In this document: in pieces, positions 4,776 to 5,814 of the stretch | How positions within the stretch are numbered: position 1 is the first letter of the stretch | Layout of the letters: the number at the start of each line of letters is the position of its first letter | From: Propionibacteriaceae bacterium | GTDB lineage: Bacteria; Actinomycetota; Actinomycetes; Propionibacteriales; Propionibacteriaceae | Direction: 5' to 3' | Assembly (NCBI GenBank): GCA_027353565.1 | Contig: DAIEHO010000271.1 | Location: 1 to 5,814, forward strand | Length of the DNA stretch: 5,814 nucleotides | Notes under the pieces: model-generated | Database searches by the model: none | The model's input: the letters and a program-made list of their open reading frames with translations, nothing else | What the model was told of the DNA's origin: nothing | Position numbers and translations under genes: made by a program

Positions 4776-5814
4776 GCCGTGAGCCAGCGGACGAGCGCGT
4801 CGCGACACACGTACAGGTCCTCGACGCGGCAATGCTCGTCGTCCGCGTGCGCGTGGTTGGGGTCGGCCGGCCCGTAGTTGACAGCGGGGACGCCGAACGC
4901 CGAGAAGCGTGCGACGTCTGTCCAGCCGTACTTGGGCCGCGGCACGCCCCCGACGGCAGTGGCGAACGCCGTCGCGGCCGGTTGGTCGAGCCCGGGGCGC
5001 GCGCCGAGCGCCAGGTCGAGCAGCTCCACGTCATAGCCGTCGAACAGACGCGTCACCTCGGCGAGCGCGGCAGCCTCGTCCTTGTCGGGGGCGAAGCGGT
5101 AGTTGACGACGACCTCGCAACGGTCCGGGACGACGTTGCCCGCGATGCCTCCGGTGATGGCCACCGCGTTCATGCCCTCGCGGTACAGGAGCCCGTCGAC
5201 GAGGACCTGGGCCGGCTCGTACGACTCCAGCCGGCGCAGCGCCTCACCCGCACCGTGGATGGCGTTCCTGCCGAGCCAGGACCGTGCCGAGTGGGCGGCG
5301 ACACCGAAGGTGCGCACAGCGACACGCAGCGTGCCCTGGCAGCCCCCCTCGATCGCCGCGGCCGTCGGCTCCATGAGCACGGCGAGGTCGGCCGTGAGGA
5401 GCTCAGGGCGGGTGCGCGAGAGGCGGTTGAGCCCGTTGCGCTCGGCGTCCACCTCCTCGTGGTCGTAGAAGATCCACGTGACGTCCCGGACGGGCTCGGG
5501 TACGGCGGCGGCGACTGCGAGCTGGACCGCGACGCCACCCTTCATGTCGCACGTCCCCCGCCCGTACACGCGGTCCTCGCCGTCCACGACACGGCGGCTG
5601 CTCGGCAGGTTGCCCGCAACCGGCACCGTGTCGAGGTGCCCGGCGATGACGACACGCTCGGGGCGCCCGAGGTGCGTCCGCGCGACAACTGCGTCGCCGT
5701 CGCGGACGACGTCAAGGTGCGGGATCGCGCGCAGCGCTTCCTCCACGAGGTCGGCGAGCGCCTTCTCGTTCCCGCTCACGGACTCGACGTCCGTGATGGC
5801 GCGCAGCAGGTCGA
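4772..5814 (-). CDS. dapE: Succinyl-diaminopimelate desuccinylase, 5' end beyond the window
   Basis: M20 metallopeptidase-family enzyme that hydrolyses N-succinyl-L,L-diaminopimelate to L,L-diaminopimelate and succinate, supplying peptidoglycan and lysine synthesis in the cytoplasm. 346 residues are visible (first full codon at 5812); the actinobacterial form is about 350-375, so only the N-terminus is missing. In visible numbering the dinuclear zinc site is complete: AGHLDTVPVAGN with H59 and D61, GTCDMKGG with D89, YDHEEVD with E119 (catalytic base position) and E120, MEPT with E148, and the C-terminal NHAHADDE with H322. GCQGTLR and AHSARSWLGRNAIH mark the lid/dimerisation domain and identify DapE rather than another M20 member; they match Rv1202 closely from memory. 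The GTG at 5779 is in frame but inside the conserved N-terminal helix (DLLRAITDVESVSGNEKAL), so it is not the real start. It heads the minus-strand run and ends 31 bp before the LOG start. Confidence 0.95.
   Translation of the reverse strand, partial: DLLRAITDVESVSGNEKALADLVEEALRAIPHLDVVRDGDAVVARTHLGRPERVVIAGHLDTVPVAGNLPSSRRVVDGEDRVYGRGTCDMKGGVAVQLAVAAAVPEPVRDVTWIFYDHEEVDAERNGLNRLSRTRPELLTADLAVLMEPTAAAIEGGCQGTLRVAVRTFGVAAHSARSWLGRNAIHGAGEALRRLESYEPAQVLVDGLLYREGMNAVAITGGIAGNVVPDRCEVVVNYRFAPDKDEAAALAEVTRLFDGYDVELLDLALGARPGLDQPAATAFATAVGGVPRPKYGWTDVARFSAFGVPAVNYGPADPNHAHADDEHCRVEDLYVCRDALVRWLTA

Noticed and set aside
3865..4782. A 305-codon open frame on the plus strand opposite the DivIVA and LOG genes
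   Set aside because: Arg/His/Asp-rich shadow translation with no motif; both genes on the other strand are clearly real.
4741..5034. Upstream extension of the LOG frame into dapE
   Set aside because: The added residues are Ser/Arg/Thr-rich shadow sequence overlapping dapE in another frame, and a promoter-like element sits at the proposed start.
5777..5779. GTG at 5779 as the dapE start
   Set aside because: The frame stays open to the window edge and the residues before it (DLLRAITDVES) are typical of the DapE N-terminal helix.
1..5814. Search for mobile elements, CRISPR, tRNA/rRNA, riboswitches or a defence-type cassette
   Set aside because: No repeat array, transposase or integrase motif, tRNA-like fold or recognised defence gene is seen; coding is tight and composition uniform across the window.

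Overview
The window is high-GC DNA from an actinobacterium. The protein sequences are of actinobacterial type (a GlgM-like glycogen glycosyltransferase, a DUF3117 protein, a BLP-type biotinyl carrier, an actinobacterial DapE). From memory, the gene set also recalls the Mycobacterium tuberculosis stretch running from dapE (Rv1202) through Rv1205, Rv1209, Rv1211, glgA/glgM (Rv1212c) and glgC (Rv1213) to the O-methyltransferase Rv1220c. A Micrococcales-type genome (Cellulomonas or a relative) is my guess; the genus cannot be fixed from the sequence alone. It is a conserved chromosomal, housekeeping region. I see no insertion sequence, phage gene, tRNA, rRNA or CRISPR array.

Layout from left to right. 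(1) 1-157, minus: the N-terminal 52 residues of a small biotinyl/lipoyl carrier protein, cut by the window edge. (2) 198-860, plus: a SAM-dependent O-methyltransferase of the Rv1220c type, divergent from (1) across only 40 bp. (3) A bidirectional hairpin terminator at 842-868 that includes the methyltransferase stop codon. (4) 883-2109, minus: glgC, ADP-glucose pyrophosphorylase. (5) A 111-bp divergent intergenic region. (6) 2221-3417, plus: glgA/glgM-type glycosyltransferase. (7) A strong bidirectional terminator at 3424-3459. (8) A minus-strand run transcribed right to left: dapE (partial, enters at 5814), a LOG/TIGR00730-family protein, a small membrane-anchored DivIVA-domain protein, and a 55-aa DUF3117 protein.

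How they work together: GlgC makes ADP-glucose and the GT4 enzyme uses it for alpha-1,4-glucan or maltose-1-phosphate synthesis, so (4) and (6) form a divergent glycogen pair. DapE supplies L,L-diaminopimelate for peptidoglycan and lysine. The LOG protein, DivIVA-domain protein and DUF3117 protein follow dapE with gaps of 31, 12 and 33 bp and probably form one operon with a possible internal promoter.

The most notable non-coding pattern is that several starts (carrier protein, methyltransferase, glgC, LOG, and weakly glgA) lack a Shine-Dalgarno sequence but have a TANNNT-like -10 hexamer ending 6-7 nt before the start codon, as expected for leaderless mRNAs. The DivIVA and DUF3117 genes, in contrast, have clear ribosome binding sites. 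The most notable protein observation is that the methyltransferase appears to have lost the acidic metal-site residues of its family. I did not find a previously undescribed multi-gene system here.
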